A DNA stretch of 64,000 bases from Batkoa obscura (GCA_030770535.1 JASVEC010000016.1:372001-436000), one strand, 5' to 3'. Shown: positions 33,047 to 44,607, numbered from the stretch's first letter. The notes: generated by a model from the letters alone, not told the origin. Program-made: numbers and translations.

Positions 33047-33948
33047 ATCAAATTAATTTCAATATATATTTTTACTCCAATTTATTTAGCAGTTACTTGC
33101 ATAACTTCAATATGCTTAATAACCAATTCATTTTTAATTTACTTTGCAAGTAAATTATCATCAGAACAAATTGATATAAAATTAGTACTTATTTTGGTCT
33201 CTTTAGAGTTTTTAGCACCAAGTGTGGTTTTATCTGATCTTATTTACTATTTTATTGATGGACAAAAAATAATTGAAAATCAATATGAATGCAACTTTTG
33301 TGAATTTGTTATAATATTTATTTATCATTATGAAATGGTATTGAGTTCTTTATTATCAATGGAAAGATTATCAAAAATTAAAAAATCTTGTTTATTTAAT
33401 TACGCTTATTATCCTACAATAATTAATTTAATTGTCTTCACACTTTTATTGATTGCTTGCGCTGCTACAAATTCATTTGTAATTGCTTCAACAAAATTAA
33501 CTTGTCAGTTCAATGTTTAAATAGTATATTAGCTTCAGTCACTTACCACTATTCTTTGTTAAGTGGCTTTGTCGGTGTTGGACTTTTGGTATACTCATAT
33601 TACTGTTTGGTAAATAAAATTAATGATCATAAAAACATTATGCTATTGGGAACAGAATCTACTATTAAAATATCTAGTAGTGTAAGATCTAAGTGTTTCA
33701 AAAAAGCATCAATTAAAGTAGATTTAATTTTAATTAGTTACACAACATGAATGCTAAGCTCAATTATTACTTTATTTCTTGAATCAACATTGAAATATAA
33801 ATATGATGATACTCTTAAATATGCCAGAGATCTTAATGCAGCTGTTACACTTTTGCTTATTTTTGGTATTATCTTTAATACGTTGCTAATGCTTACTTTA
33901 CATGCTGGAGTTGCAAAAGAAGGGAAAAAAGTAATCGAGTCAAACTAA
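33047..33948 (+). pseudogene. Broken rhodopsin-like seven-transmembrane receptor
   Basis: Three consecutive open segments read as one 7TM receptor. The first (33047-33522, frame of 33194) gives TM1 to TM4, including LEFLAPSVVLSDLIYYFID (TM2) and the post-TM3 segment SMERLSKIKKS. The reading then moves to the frame of 33457 for TM5 (YHYSLLSGFVGVGLLVYSYY) and the third loop. An in-frame TGA at 33748-33750, where related receptors could have Trp, precedes TM6 and TM7 (SSIITLFLE; AAVTLLLIFGIIFN), ending at 33948. No ATG opens the first segment. So the gene has one frameshift in the second extracellular loop, one nonsense codon and no clear start. It resembles the intact receptor at 23177-24190 in layout. 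An unusual intron cannot be excluded at the N-terminus. Confidence 0.7.
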
Positions 33949-35274
33949 ATTTTAGACCCCGAGGACCTAAAGTCTAAGTTAATCCAAATTTTAATAAGAA
34001 CAAATAGACTTTGCACCTCAACAATCATTTTGATTGTAATGTAAATTTGATACCTGTAACTGTATCTTTTAACAAAATAAACAAAATTTTAAAATCACTA
34101 TTTAAGGTACTTTGATTAATTTCTACAGCTCGAAAAAAAATCCTGACAATTTATAGTAAATAGTTTATTTGGAGCATTTAAAAATAAAAAAATACCATTT
34201 TACAGTAGTGAAAAAGTCATTTTAATAGCCATTATATAATCTTGCAACTATTTGGCTTATAAATGTAGTAGTTTTAATCTAAAAGCTTACTGTTATATTA
34301 ATACGTTGGCTTTTTGTATCCAAAGTTATAACTCCATAAAAATATAAACGCGTCAAGACATACATCGTGAATGGGATATGAGAGTATGATTAGTCAGTTG
34401 TAAAACAAGGGGTTGTTTCGTAGTTCTAATCCGTGGGAAATAGAGTTAATGATATATAGAGTATAATGAAAAATAACATATGAAAAATAAACTATGTCGC
34501 TTTTTTTGTCAAATTTATTTACATATTTATTTATGAATAAATCAATGATTATAATATGGTTCTTGGTCCAGATACTTATTTAAGAATAAAATTGATAAAA
34601 AAATTAAACGCTTCGAATTTCTTTATAATGGGGAATATTTCAATTAAAACTGTCAATATTCTCATTTTACATCCCTTGATTTCTGCTTTATGTATTTGGT
34701 TTCATTTAATAACTAGACATTTAAAACTTTCTTTCTTTAATTAACTTTATTACGCTATTTACGTAATAGTTTCTTTATTATGCCAACTATTAACTTAATA
34801 ATTTAATAAATAACCTATAGCAAATTAAGCGACTACCTTAGCTCATTAAAACAATATATTTTAAAACAATATATTTTAACATATAAAATGATGATGTTAA
34901 GAGAAAACTATTTATAACTCTGTATAAAAAATACATTTGCCAGTTAAGGTTAATAAATGATCTGAGCTACCATATTTAAATAGAAAATTATGCTAGTGGA
35001 ACATACTAAAGAATAGATTTTTAAGGGAGGAGTCGTGAGAGCTAATTTCTCCCTTCCTCGGTAGATAAACTTACTAAATAAAGTAAAAAAAGAATTCAAT
35101 TACCAAGTTTCTCTCTTATATCTACTAAATAGATAGCACAACCATTGTAAATGACCAATTGTATAAAAAAAGCATGATTTTTCGATTATTGTTCATTGTT
35201 ATATTTGATGGAGTAGGACAGCTAATATAAAAAGGACTCAAATGTAAACTCAAAAATCATAACATTAAGTTAAT
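33949..35274. other. Intergenic AT-rich region, no MITE
   Basis: It holds a short direct repeat at about 34853-34882 (two units of TTTTAAAACAATATA) and the lipase promoter at its right end. I see no gene. Confidence 0.55.
35226..35235 (+). promoter_or_regulatory. TATA box of lipase gene
   Basis: TATAAAAAGG lies 49 bp before the ATG at 35275. Confidence 0.6.
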
Positions 35275-36273
35275 ATGTTTAGTATCAAATCCACTTTATT
35301 GAATTTCCTCGTTTATGGTAGTCTTGTTAGTAATGTCTTAAGCACTACCACCATTACTGAGGATGAAAAGCTCCCTGATACCTCCAACGATCCTTATTTG
35401 AGAGATTTAATTAATGGCTTGAAAGATATCAAATCCAACTTCTCTGATATTCCAGTTAGGAGTGGAAGGTCTTCCGTTATAGTCAATTTAAAAGTGAGCG
35501 ATGAAGCTGAATCTAAGAGGATTTCAAAATATGCTGGTGCTGCTTACTGCCTCGATTTAACTTTGAAACCATGGACTTGTAATCATTGCAAAAAAATCGG
35601 TTCCAACATTGTTGTTCAAGATGTTTTTACTGAATTTATTACTGGTGGTCGTGGATTCATTGCTACTGATGCTACTAAAAAGCAAATTATTCTTTCCTTC
35701 CGTGGTAGCTCCAATATTCAGAATTGGTTAGGAAATCTTAACTTAATATTTACCAATTATAATGTAAATAACGGTGGTAGTGATATTCAAGTACATGCTG
35801 GATTTAAAGATGGTATCAATGCCCTTTATCCAAAGTTCAGCCCACTTCTTAAAAGTTTAGTAGCTTCACATCCAGATTACAAACTTATTATTACTGGCCA
35901 TTCTTTAGGTGGTGCTCTTGCTACTTTAGCATCTATTGAAATTCAAAAGAACTTCAACTTATCGTGGGATAGAATGCAATTATTTACTTATGGTGAACCT
36001 CGTGTTGGAAATACTGCTTTTGTAGAATGGTTCAATAGACAAAGTTTAACCTTAACTCGTGTGGTTAACAACAAAGATATTGTTCCTCACGTACCACCAC
36101 GTAAATTTGGCTATTCTCAACATCAAAGAGAAATGCATTTAAGGGATAATAAAGCTAAAGTTTGCTCCACCACTGTATTAGAAGATCCCACTTGTGCTTT
36201 ATCTACTGAGCCTTTCTTATCCATTTTAGATCATCTTACTTATTGGGATGGTTTCTTAGGTGGTGTTTGTTAA
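35275..36273 (+). CDS. Secreted class 3 lipase, fourth family member
   Basis: 332 residues, single exon. The signal peptide ends about residue 23 (FLVYGSLVSNVLS). Class 3 motifs are complete: LSFRGSSNIQNW, ITGHSLGGA (Ser210), VNNKDIVPHVPP (Asp268) and ILDHLTYWDG (His320). It ends GGVC. The CNHC pair and the KFGYSQHQ segment ally it with copies A and B rather than with the gene at 13788. Codon choice is richer in C-ending codons (TCC, ACC, GGT, CGT) than in the other lipases, suggesting stronger expression. It has its own TATA box. Predicted extracellular triacylglycerol lipase. Confidence 0.95.
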   Translation: MFSIKSTLLNFLVYGSLVSNVLSTTTITEDEKLPDTSNDPYLRDLINGLKDIKSNFSDIPVRSGRSSVIVNLKVSDEAESKRISKYAGAAYCLDLTLKPWTCNHCKKIGSNIVVQDVFTEFITGGRGFIATDATKKQIILSFRGSSNIQNWLGNLNLIFTNYNVNNGGSDIQVHAGFKDGINALYPKFSPLLKSLVASHPDYKLIITGHSLGGALATLASIEIQKNFNLSWDRMQLFTYGEPRVGNTAFVEWFNRQSLTLTRVVNNKDIVPHVPPRKFGYSQHQREMHLRDNKAKVCSTTVLEDPTCALSTEPFLSILDHLTYWDGFLGGVC

Positions 36274-37850
36274 AGGCTTCATTGTTCAAATACTAATAAA
36301 TGATTTTTTTTAAAACTATAAGTTTAATTTAACAATGATTTATTCTAATTTTTATTGTAATTATAATATCTTTAATAAGATTAGTCAATATAATAGGATA
36401 CTAAGGCGACGGAAAATCTAGAAAGCTATGACTCTCAAAAACGGGTTTGATTTAATTAAATTTATAAAACTTGAGAATGAATATTTCAGGTTAACCCTTT
36501 AAAATTCTTGTTATAATTCTTGTAAAATTTTTAGGACACAAAAGCATCTAAATGTTTTCTTAATATTGTAAAGGGATAAGAATGTTATTGGAATATTATA
36601 AGAGGAGGTATAATGTGAATTTTTAACTTTGAATCATAAACCAGTATGGTGCTTTATATGTTTTTTTAAGAATGTAAATAACTCCATAATTTTTCAAATG
36701 TTCTTATGTGAATTTTTAAAAAAATAGATACAGTTTTACTTGGCTTATATTTACGTTTAGTGGTAAATTTCTTAACTATATTCAAAATGAAAGTTAGTTT
36801 TATGTAAATTAAATAAGTAAATTGAGATGTATTTTTGTATTTGAGAACTTTACTGACAATTTTTCCGCGCAAACAGCACTTAAAAGGTGTAAAAAGTAGA
36901 GGCCAAAAAAAACACCCCCAAATCTCTAATAGCTTAATCAGATTAAGGTAGCTTTTATCTTGAGCCAAAAAAAAAGATGTTTACCATAAAACTCAAATAT
37001 TCACAAGCAAAGCTGTACTACTGGTACAATTTATACATGAATTTTATTACATACAGCTGTTGTAGCTCTTTAATAGCTTTTCTACCAGTAATTTTTATAG
37101 GTAAACTATTTGTATAATCTGTTTTTAAAGCCTGAGCATTATATCTCAACCAAGAACGATGTAACTTTTCCTTAAAAAATAATTAAATTGTAAAGACCTG
37201 TAGGAACTGTAATCTAATGGCTTCATAAATTATATAAAAGTCACCTTTAAATTACATTAGCAATGGTCCAACAGATATACTACAAGCCCAATTCAAACGT
37301 AGATTGGGAATCTTTGCTTTTGTAGTAAGTGAATTTAATCATGTTAACTACTTCGATTTAAACTTAGTAAACGCATATCTAAAAACATCTAATTCAAGTT
37401 TAAATTGGACTAGTATAGGAATTATTGTCTATTTCAAAAATTTCATAAGATTCAATGATGTATTTTAAAATTATAATTACTATATAAAAAACAATCAGTA
37501 TCTATCCAAGCTTTAACTTTTAATTAAAAACTCAAGCATATTCGCAATTTGAGAGTCTTTGGTGAGGTTAAAACGGCGAACTTACCTGTTAAGTAATCAA
37601 AGTTAGTATTGTCTATTAAAGAACTTTTAAATCTTTTAAATTTTCATGTGTTCTTTAGAGTATGAATTTATCTAAAAAATTATTCATGCTCAATAATCGC
37701 CATTGCAGCATTAACTTAAGTTTGCAAATTTCTACTCAATTGCTTTCGATATTAGCAACTGATACTTTTTGAACCCCTTTTCGCTTTTTTATTAATTTAT
37801 CCAATAGGATGTTCCATTTTAGAAGTTTAATTTTGCCCAAATAAAAGTTG
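36274..37850. other. Intergenic AT-rich region with one degenerate MITE
   Basis: It holds a weathered 105-bp repeat at about 36820-36922. Around 37560-37600 a short stretch (ACCTGTTAAGTAATCAAAGT) resembles one near 60065. No supportable gene. Confidence 0.5.
36820..36922 (+). mobile_element. 105-bp hairpin MITE, copy 20, degenerate
   Basis: Left end AATTGAGATG, right end CACCCCCAAAT; the core ACAGCACTTAAAAGG is worn. Confidence 0.7.
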
Positions 37851-38570
37851 ATGTTCTATAAACTAATTATGAACTTCAATTCTTCTTCTTTCTTACTAAT
37901 CTCCATTTTGTTTCTACTTTCTTATTTCAAAAACCAACAGTATCTAACCATGGGTAAAAAAATCAAGATTATTGAATACTCTATTATCGATAATAAAATT
38001 AAAAAAAAAAGAGACGAGCCAGAGGAATTAAAACGGGCAAAAAAGTTAGAATTAGGGATAATTAAGCTTGAAGAGCAGATGAAAGAGACAATTCGATTAT
38101 TAAAGAAATTGGAGTCAATTAATGTAAATAAAGGGCTAAAGACAGATAAAGGACCAAAAAATTATAATAATCCAAACTTAGTTAGATTAAAAAGATATTT
38201 GAAATGGACAGCATCAAAGCTTAAGTCTATTGATAAAACGAATGAAATTGAGAGTATAAATAATATAATCAAAGAATATAATAATATTAAACCCGGGTTT
38301 CTATTTGAGCGGCATTATTCAAACACTCAAATATATATCAATTTCGATTCTACACCATTCGAGGAAAAATCGCAAGAAGGAGATATAGGAGTTGCTTTCA
38401 CTCTATCCGAATACGACATTCAGTTCAATAGCATTCTTAAGAGTTTCAATGGGTTTAATCATATTTTCGAGTCCTTCATAAGTTATCATAGTACTTCTTT
38501 AATAAAGTATTTAATTTTAAAGTCTATCGCAAAATTTTTACTTTTCCTTAAATATAGTAGTATTTCTTAA
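37851..38570 (+). CDS. Unrecognised Lys/Ile/Asn-rich protein with N-terminal hydrophobic segment
   Basis: 239 residues from the ATG at 37851; a second in-frame ATG at 37869 would also serve. Residues about 12-26 are hydrophobic (SSFLLISILFLLSYF), either a signal peptide or a signal anchor. The next 100 residues are strongly charged and predicted helical or coiled (ELKRAKKLELGIIKLEEQM). Then comes a more varied region with aromatic residues (GFLFERHYSNTQIYINFDS). I recognise no family. The frame is open for 720 bases in very AT-rich DNA, which is unlikely by chance but possible; codon use is as AT-biased as the flanks. It could be a young or decaying gene. No neighbour gives a clue to function. 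Confidence 0.45.
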   Translation: MFYKLIMNFNSSSFLLISILFLLSYFKNQQYLTMGKKIKIIEYSIIDNKIKKKRDEPEELKRAKKLELGIIKLEEQMKETIRLLKKLESINVNKGLKTDKGPKNYNNPNLVRLKRYLKWTASKLKSIDKTNEIESINNIIKEYNNIKPGFLFERHYSNTQIYINFDSTPFEEKSQEGDIGVAFTLSEYDIQFNSILKSFNGFNHIFESFISYHSTSLIKYLILKSIAKFLLFLKYSSIS

Positions 38571-39385
38571 GGTAAATTGCAAGTACATAGTTGTTTTTTA
38601 TAATGTTTTAAACTGTTAAGTCAACTTCATTTTAGATTAATTTAGATATTGAATATCTGATATTACATATATATTGATTTATATGATTAATTAATTAATT
38701 TTATTGAAATGTTGGGAGAAAAAACAACACTTCAAATGTACATATTAAAATTTTATCTCTTTTATATAAATCAATAGACAACTATGTTTAACAATTATTA
38801 ACATGTTAGCTATAACAATTAAACATCGGTACATTTGGTTATATATTTGGCACTATTACTGGTGTTATTATAGAAAATTTATATTATATATCAATATTAA
38901 ATTTTAAAGGTTGGAAGCCACAATAAATGGAAAAAAGTTCTCTACAGATAAATTGAGTATATCGAACATACCATTAAATTTAATCCTATGTAGAGACAGA
39001 TTTTGCTTCCTGAATTGAGACTTAGTGGCTAAAGCTAATAGCTAAAACCATTGAGAATGCTTCTTTCCTGTATGGACTCTACAATTCAAGGTACTACTCC
39101 TTTACCTCTTTTAAAGTCTTATTCTTCTTAGCTAAGTCAAACCTTCAATAAAAATGCAAAACCAAAAAAAGGGTTAATCAATACTAATAATAATTAAGAG
39201 CATTATATATGTTAAATAATTCAATATGAAATTTATCACTTAATTAAGAATTTTAACTAACTATGGTGTAGAAAGGAACACATTATTCTGTTAGCTTTTT
39301 AAATGCTATTGTTGATTATATTTATTTTTTAATTTTATAAAGTTAATGGACTGTTACCAAGGGTTTATCTTGGGGTATATGTAAT

Positions 39386-39491
39386 AATTGGGGATGTTTT
39401 TTTGACTTCATTACTTTTTACATCTTTTAAGTGCTATTTGAGTAGAAAAATTGTTAGTAAAATTCTCAAATACAAAAATACACCCCCAATT
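39386..39491 (-). mobile_element. 105-bp hairpin MITE, copy 21
   Basis: Ends AATTGGGGATG and CACCCCCAATT, a matched change of the outer bases; core TTAAGTGCTATTTGAGTAG. Confidence 0.84.
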
Positions 39492-39927
39492 GATGACGAA
39501 TTACATTATTCAGGTGGATGAACATTTTTACCAAATATAGAAGTCATTACGAAATAGAATTACGAGGTATTTAGATTAAATTTAAAAAAAGGTTGAAGTG
39601 ATTGAGTAATATAGCTCCATAGGAAAGGAAGAACACAAGTAATCTGTTAATAAATCAATTACGACCAGGTTTTTTATATATAGGAAAGAAGGATAAACAA
39701 AGAAGATTGGTAAGTTTTTATGATAAGTTTAAATATTATAGCTTAAATACCAATTACTTTAATATCAAATTAAACAAATGGTATAAGAAAGAAACTGTTG
39801 AATAGAGTTAATATAGTAAATGTGGTCACAGGGGGCTTCTTTTAAGTTTAATGTATATTATAAGATGAGGAAGATTTAGATTAATTTTATATATCTAGAG
39901 AGCTTTCACCTCATTCAAATGAGAATG

Positions 39928-40032
39928 TATAGGGATTTTTTTTTGGTTTTATCACTTTTTCCATTTTTTAAGCACTATTTAAACGAAAAGATTGTTGGGT
40001 AAAATTATTAAACAAGAAAATAGATCCTCATA
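39928..40032 (-). mobile_element. 105-bp hairpin MITE, copy 22
   Basis: Ends TATAGGGAT and GATCCTCATAT; core TTAAGCACTATTTAAACG. Confidence 0.8.
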
Positions 40033-40550
40033 TCACACAATTAAACTTACTTAACATCAAAACAAGCTGGTTAAAAGTAATATATAAAATAATATACTTC
40101 CAATGTTTATATTGTTGAATATTTTTACCATAAATTTATTCGGTTTTCAATTTAATGATGATTATAACCTTATTTCAAAAAGTTCAGATTATACATCAAT
40201 ATCAATATAATAAATTAAGAGACTATAGATAGTATACCTTGATTAATTAAAGTGGAAAGAATAGCATTAATATTAATAGTAATGTTAAAAAAGAAAATAA
40301 TAGCAAGAATAACAAAAAAGTAGATAGTAATAAGTTGTTAATATGAGGGATTATAAGTGGAATAAACAGTAGTTATAATATTTGTATATTATAAATACAA
40401 AATGAAGAAAAAGCTAGCAAGCATGATTATTGAACCCATCCTTATTAAACTAATTGATACATTAGATCTTAATAATAATTACTATAATACTGAAGTATTT
40501 AGTTATTCTCATGAAAGCGATGATAGTAGTACTATGTTATCTCTAAATAT

Positions 40551-40656
40551 ATATGAGGATGTATTTTTTGCTCAGGAATTTTACTAACAATCTTTCTACT
40601 CAAATACTGCTTAAAAAATGGAAAAAGTGATAAAACCAAAAAAAAAAACATCATAT
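40551..40656 (+). mobile_element. 105-bp hairpin MITE, copy 23
   Basis: Left end ATATGAGGATG; the right end is shortened to ACATCATAT. Core ATACTGCTTAAAAAATGG. Confidence 0.8.
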
Positions 40657-41496
40657 ATCAAGTCAAATAGATATAATATAATTGGTGAAAACAAACTTTA
40701 ATAAAAATTATTATTATAGATAAAACTAATAAGATTTATAATTTTATTTTGCAAAAATCAAATTTCACTATAAAAAATCAACTATAAAAAGTATTTCTAT
40801 AATAAAATTATTTATTACAGTGATAAAAACTCCTTATTAATAATTATAATATTTTAATTGTCCAATAATATCATCTTTATATCTCTGATCTCTTTTTGTT
40901 GACTTTTTCCTTAATTATTTAATATTAATAGATTGCTAGGAGCTTTACTTTATAGAAATAAGAAAACAGTTACAATTTCTTTCCTGTAACGTTAAACTAA
41001 ATTAAATTAATTTTTATTTTTATATAACCTTATTGATGTTCAAATGCTTATTATTATGGATAATTTATTACTATTACTTTGGTTATATAATCAAAGACTG
41101 AGGAATTTACTTATATTCTCTTAATCTCGACATCGAATGATTAATAATTTAGAATAATAGACTCTGTCGAATCACTAAACGCCTTAACATTAAGATCACA
41201 AGGTACAGGTATAGACCTTTTCTAAATGACCTAACTATATTGATTGTTTTATATCAAATAATAAAAGCTTATCTGCAAATGTCATAAAGTTTGAAATAAG
41301 TAATGTACAAAGCTGTCTTCTTCATTTTATATAATTTTTATAAATACTAAGTTTAATATTTTATAATCATGTTTCAACAACTTAACAATAAATACTAGAA
41401 TGTAATACGATATTCAAAATAAGTTATAAAAAAATTAAAATTGATGATAAGTTTATTGAAATACTATAATGGAAAAAAGATGCTTCTTCAAAAGGT

Positions 41497-41958
41497 TTAA
41501 TAGTCTTCATTATAATAGTTTCTACTTCTACTATAGTCCTCCTTACCATAGCCACTATCATAATGATCATCATTGTATTCCTTTTTACTATATTTATTAT
41601 GATATTTATCGTTATATTCTTCATCTCCATTATACTTATCATATTTTTCCTTTTCCTCATAATTATTTTTTTTATCTTCTTTTTTATCTTCTTTTGTTGA
41701 CTTATTTGTTTCTGGTATAAAAGTAAGATTTGGAATAGTAGCTGTATTTTCTACTTTTTTTGCTGAGTTTGAAGGTTTACTAATAGGGTCAAAGGACTGT
41801 GGCTTACCATCTAATAAACTTGTAATATCAAGAGCATCAATAGGAATATTAGAATTATTATCTTCAGGCAATACGTTGGTATTTAATGCCTTTTTTGGAC
41901 CTAAGACAGCACAGGATACTAAGGAAACAACGCTTAATGCAATGAGACTGGTTTTCAT
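41497..41958 (-). CDS. Secreted protein with Tyr/Lys/Asp-rich tail
   Basis: 153 residues, single exon. The signal peptide is MKTSLIALSVVSLVSC, cleaved near residue 17. A middle region of ordinary composition is followed from about residue 88 by a tail of Lys, Asp, Glu, Asn and Tyr, with repeated KYDKY/EYNDKYHNKY units, ending YYNEDY. The plan (signal peptide, linker, tyrosine-dotted charged tail ending in Tyr) is shared with the genes at 42802-43443 and 47041-48255. Tyrosine-rich secreted proteins can be cross-linked in walls or extracellular matrices, but that role is only a guess here. I recognise no family. A TATA box lies at 42024-42033 on the same strand. Confidence 0.75.
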   Translation of the reverse strand: MKTSLIALSVVSLVSCAVLGPKKALNTNVLPEDNNSNIPIDALDITSLLDGKPQSFDPISKPSNSAKKVENTATIPNLTFIPETNKSTKEDKKEDKKNNYEEKEKYDKYNGDEEYNDKYHNKYSKKEYNDDHYDSGYGKEDYSRSRNYYNEDY

Positions 41959-42801
41959 GGTTACTTGAAATAAAATAAAACAAAACTTATTCTTTTTATG
42001 TAATCTGCTTTATAATACTATATCTTTTTATACTCTATTACTAAGCTTCAGTTGAGTGCTACTATACTATTAGTGGCGATCTATTTATACTTTATAGTTA
42101 TCAAAGGCTTTTAGTTTATGTAATTAGATGAAAATTTATAATTGTTTATTAAGTGAATTTAAGCTCAAAAGTAACTGTTTTGTTTTTAACTATTTTATTA
42201 ATACTTCCGGTTTAATTTAAACCAATCTGTTTTGTTGATTGTAAATGTTACTGTTAACTCCATTATTGAAATTATTTGAGTTTCCGTTGGATTAAATATT
42301 TTTTCCATAGTTATTTAAATTTCAATGTGAACTGCTTAACTTATTTAATAATAAAGTTTAAGCACTAGATATTAAATTGGCGCATAACTACATACCACTA
42401 CTAATTATAAAAATTATCATTATTTATCACGCATTTGAACTTAATCAGGGATATTTATTATTATCAAATTTAATTCTGTCCTATTTCATGTATAAGCCTT
42501 GTTTATAAAATAATATTCAAAAAGTATTATTCTAAATTGCTTTTGCTAGTATGGAATATTAATTTAAAAGGAGTGTTATTAAAATTACTTTTATTCAAGT
42601 AAATAAAATAGGTTTGAAGTATAACGGCTAATACTTATATAAAATTTTTCAATCAAATCTTTAAAACCAAATTACAACTTAGTCTTTTTCTTTAAACTAA
42701 TAAATAAGATAATGTTATATTAAATATTATGTTACTAGATTCATATTATTATAAAATGGCTATATTTATTTCTAAATGAACAAAAGATGCTACTTAAAAC
42801 T
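41959..42801. other. Intergenic AT-rich region
   Basis: It contains the promoter of the gene at 41497-41958. I see nothing else in it. Confidence 0.5.
42024..42033 (-). promoter_or_regulatory. TATA box
   Basis: The reverse strand reads GTATAAAAAG 66 bp before the ATG at 41958. Confidence 0.5.
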
Positions 42802-43443
42802 CTAATACTCTTCATAAGATCCATAGTTATCGTATTTACGATGACCATAGGAGTCCCCACCACGTCTGTAACCATCATAACCTTCTTTACCATGGTATTT
42901 ACGACCACCATATTTGTCACCATGGTGCTTACGACCACCATAAGAATCATAATCATCATTATAATGCTTACGACTACCATAAGAATCATAATCATCATTA
43001 TAATGCTTACGACGACGACCATAATAACCCTCATCATCATCATCATCATAATGTTTACGACGACCATTGTATTTATCTTCACCATCATAACGTTTCTTAG
43101 ATCTTTCATACTTATCTTTAGGCTCAGGTTCCGAAGTTTTTGGTGGTGTTGGAATAACAAGCATTTTACCTTGAGGAGCAGCAGCAAGAGGCTGTGCTTG
43201 TGGTTCACTAGCTGGTTCTGGGATTTTATCAGCTTTAGGTTGAGCTTCGGCTTCAGGAGCTGGGACAGCTTCAGCTTTAGGTTGAGCTTCAGCTACTTTT
43301 TCAACGATTGGCTCTGGGATCTTATCAGCTTCAGCTTCAGCGTCAGGTAATAAATTACCAAGTAATGGAAGTTGCTTTAATGGGCTACTAGCTTTGGCAG
43401 TGATTACAGTAGCGAATAAAATAGCAATAAGAGTGGATTTCAT
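42802..43443 (-). CDS. Secreted protein with Ala/Pro/Glu linker and Tyr/Gly/Arg-rich repeat tail
   Basis: 213 residues, single exon. The signal peptide is MKSTLIAILFATVITAKA. Residues about 33-105 form an Ala/Glu/Pro linker with a repeated block (AEAQPKA...; ADKIPEP twice). From about residue 108 the tail is made of short units rich in Tyr, Asp, Lys, Arg, Gly and His, including a 13-residue tandem repeat (KHYNDDYDSYGSR, KHYNDDYDSYGGR) and RRKHY/GRKYH variants. It ends NYGSYEEY. This is probably a wall or matrix protein. Alternating Tyr and cationic residues fit either dityrosine cross-linking or polysaccharide binding; neither is shown. It is tandem with the gene at 41497 and of like plan. 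A TATA box lies at 43525-43534. Confidence 0.78.
   Translation of the reverse strand: MKSTLIAILFATVITAKASSPLKQLPLLGNLLPDAEAEADKIPEPIVEKVAEAQPKAEAVPAPEAEAQPKADKIPEPASEPQAQPLAAAPQGKMLVIPTPPKTSEPEPKDKYERSKKRYDGEDKYNGRRKHYDDDDDEGYYGRRRKHYNDDYDSYGSRKHYNDDYDSYGGRKHHGDKYGGRKYHGKEGYDGYRRGGDSYGHRKYDNYGSYEEY
42930..43010 (-). repeat. 39-bp tandem coding repeat
   Basis: Two near-identical units encode KHYNDDYDSYGGR/KHYNDDYDSYGSR. More degenerate units lie on both sides. Confidence 0.8.
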
Positions 43444-43524
43444 CTTGTGTTTAGATTAATGTAGTTATGTTATTATATGATATTAAATGGATTTTTAATG
43501 GTTGTTGTCAAGTACTTTTTGAAT

Positions 43525-43534
43525 GTTTTTATAC
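43525..43534 (-). promoter_or_regulatory. TATA box
   Basis: The reverse strand reads GTATAAAAAC 82 bp before the ATG at 43443. Confidence 0.5.
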
Positions 43535-44218
43535 TCTTTTTTTATAGCGTTTCGTTAATTATATATATAAATTTCACTGTTACCGCTGATCTTAAATTTT
43601 CGATGTAATTTATGCTATCATCTTTAAACTAACTGATGATTAATAACTAACTCCGAAATAGTAATCTAAACAGAATTTATTTAGAATTACTTTATTATTT
43701 AAACATTAAAATTTTATTTAATGTTAAAAATTAATATAACTTAAATTTAATATCATTTGTTTCATTGATCTAATATCCCCTAACGTATTCAACGGTATAT
43801 GTTAATTAAATTGCTTTAGGAAATAGCCAAATCCTTATTTTAATTTGACTATAATAAATATATAAAACAGATAATTAAAGTAAATACTGTTACTATTGTC
43901 AACTGCTTTGTAGTTTATCAAATTACATAAAAAATAGGTTACTTTATTCAAAAATAACACACTGCTTTAACAGCAGTTTATTAAATTTTTGAGTAGAACT
44001 AAATAGAGTACTAGTTAGGTATAATCTTAAGTTTAGCTAAAATTTGGAAGAAATTGTGACAACTCTAGTCAAACAAGTTTTCAAAACCGATTACTTTATT
44101 AGTGATAATGATCAATACTAATTCTTTGATTTTAATCCTAGTTCGAATGTTAGAGTGATGTATTTACACTATATTTCATATTTCATCTATTAAAAGGATT
44201 TACAGTTATAAAATCAAT

Positions 44219-44325
44219 ATATGGGAGTGTTTTTTTTAATTTCATTACTTTTTCCATTTTTTAAGCACTATTTAAGCGGAAAATTTGTTAGTAAAATTCT
44301 TGAACACAAAAATACATCCCCATAT
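44219..44325 (-). mobile_element. 105-bp hairpin MITE, copy 24
   Basis: Ends ATATGGGAGTG and CATCCCCATAT; core TTAAGCACTATTTAAGCGG. Confidence 0.85.
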
Positions 44326-44607
44326 ATATTTATAACCAGAATCTTAATATTAGATTTATAGTGAAATAAAAAGTATAGTTGATAGTGTCATTCATTTTTA
44401 CTCTACTACTTCAGTTGCTTACAGAATATAGAATCTTATTATATCTTTTTGCTATTAATTTAGATAAAAACTATTTATTTTAAAGCTAAAAACTAAAGTA
44501 TTCTTTATAATTGAATTACAATAATATAACTAAGAAAATAATGTTTTCATACTAAGAGGCTAAATTGAGAATTTGGAATATTTATAATTTATCAGCATAA
44601 CATTTAT

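Larger units (their letters stand above)
38571..41496. other. Gene-poor AT-rich region with three MITEs
   Basis: It holds 105-bp repeats at 39386-39491, 39928-40032 and 40551-40656. The reverse strand at about 40210-40330 could encode one hydrophobic segment (YFFVILAIIFFFNITI...), perhaps a decayed membrane-protein fragment. Nothing else is visible. Confidence 0.5.
43444..44607. other. Intergenic region with one MITE
   Basis: It holds the promoter of the gene ending at 43443 and the 105-bp repeat at 44219-44325. No other feature is seen. Confidence 0.5.

Noticed and set aside
34556-34744. 62-codon frame with a hydrophobic stretch
   Set aside because: Short, no family, AT-rich composition and no start context; not supportable.
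40402-40587. 61-codon frame running into MITE copy 23
   Set aside because: It has no domain and ends in repeat DNA; probably chance.
42787-43350. Plus-strand frame of 187 codons made of Thr and Ile runs
   Set aside because: Shadow of the repeat tail of the secreted protein on the other strand.
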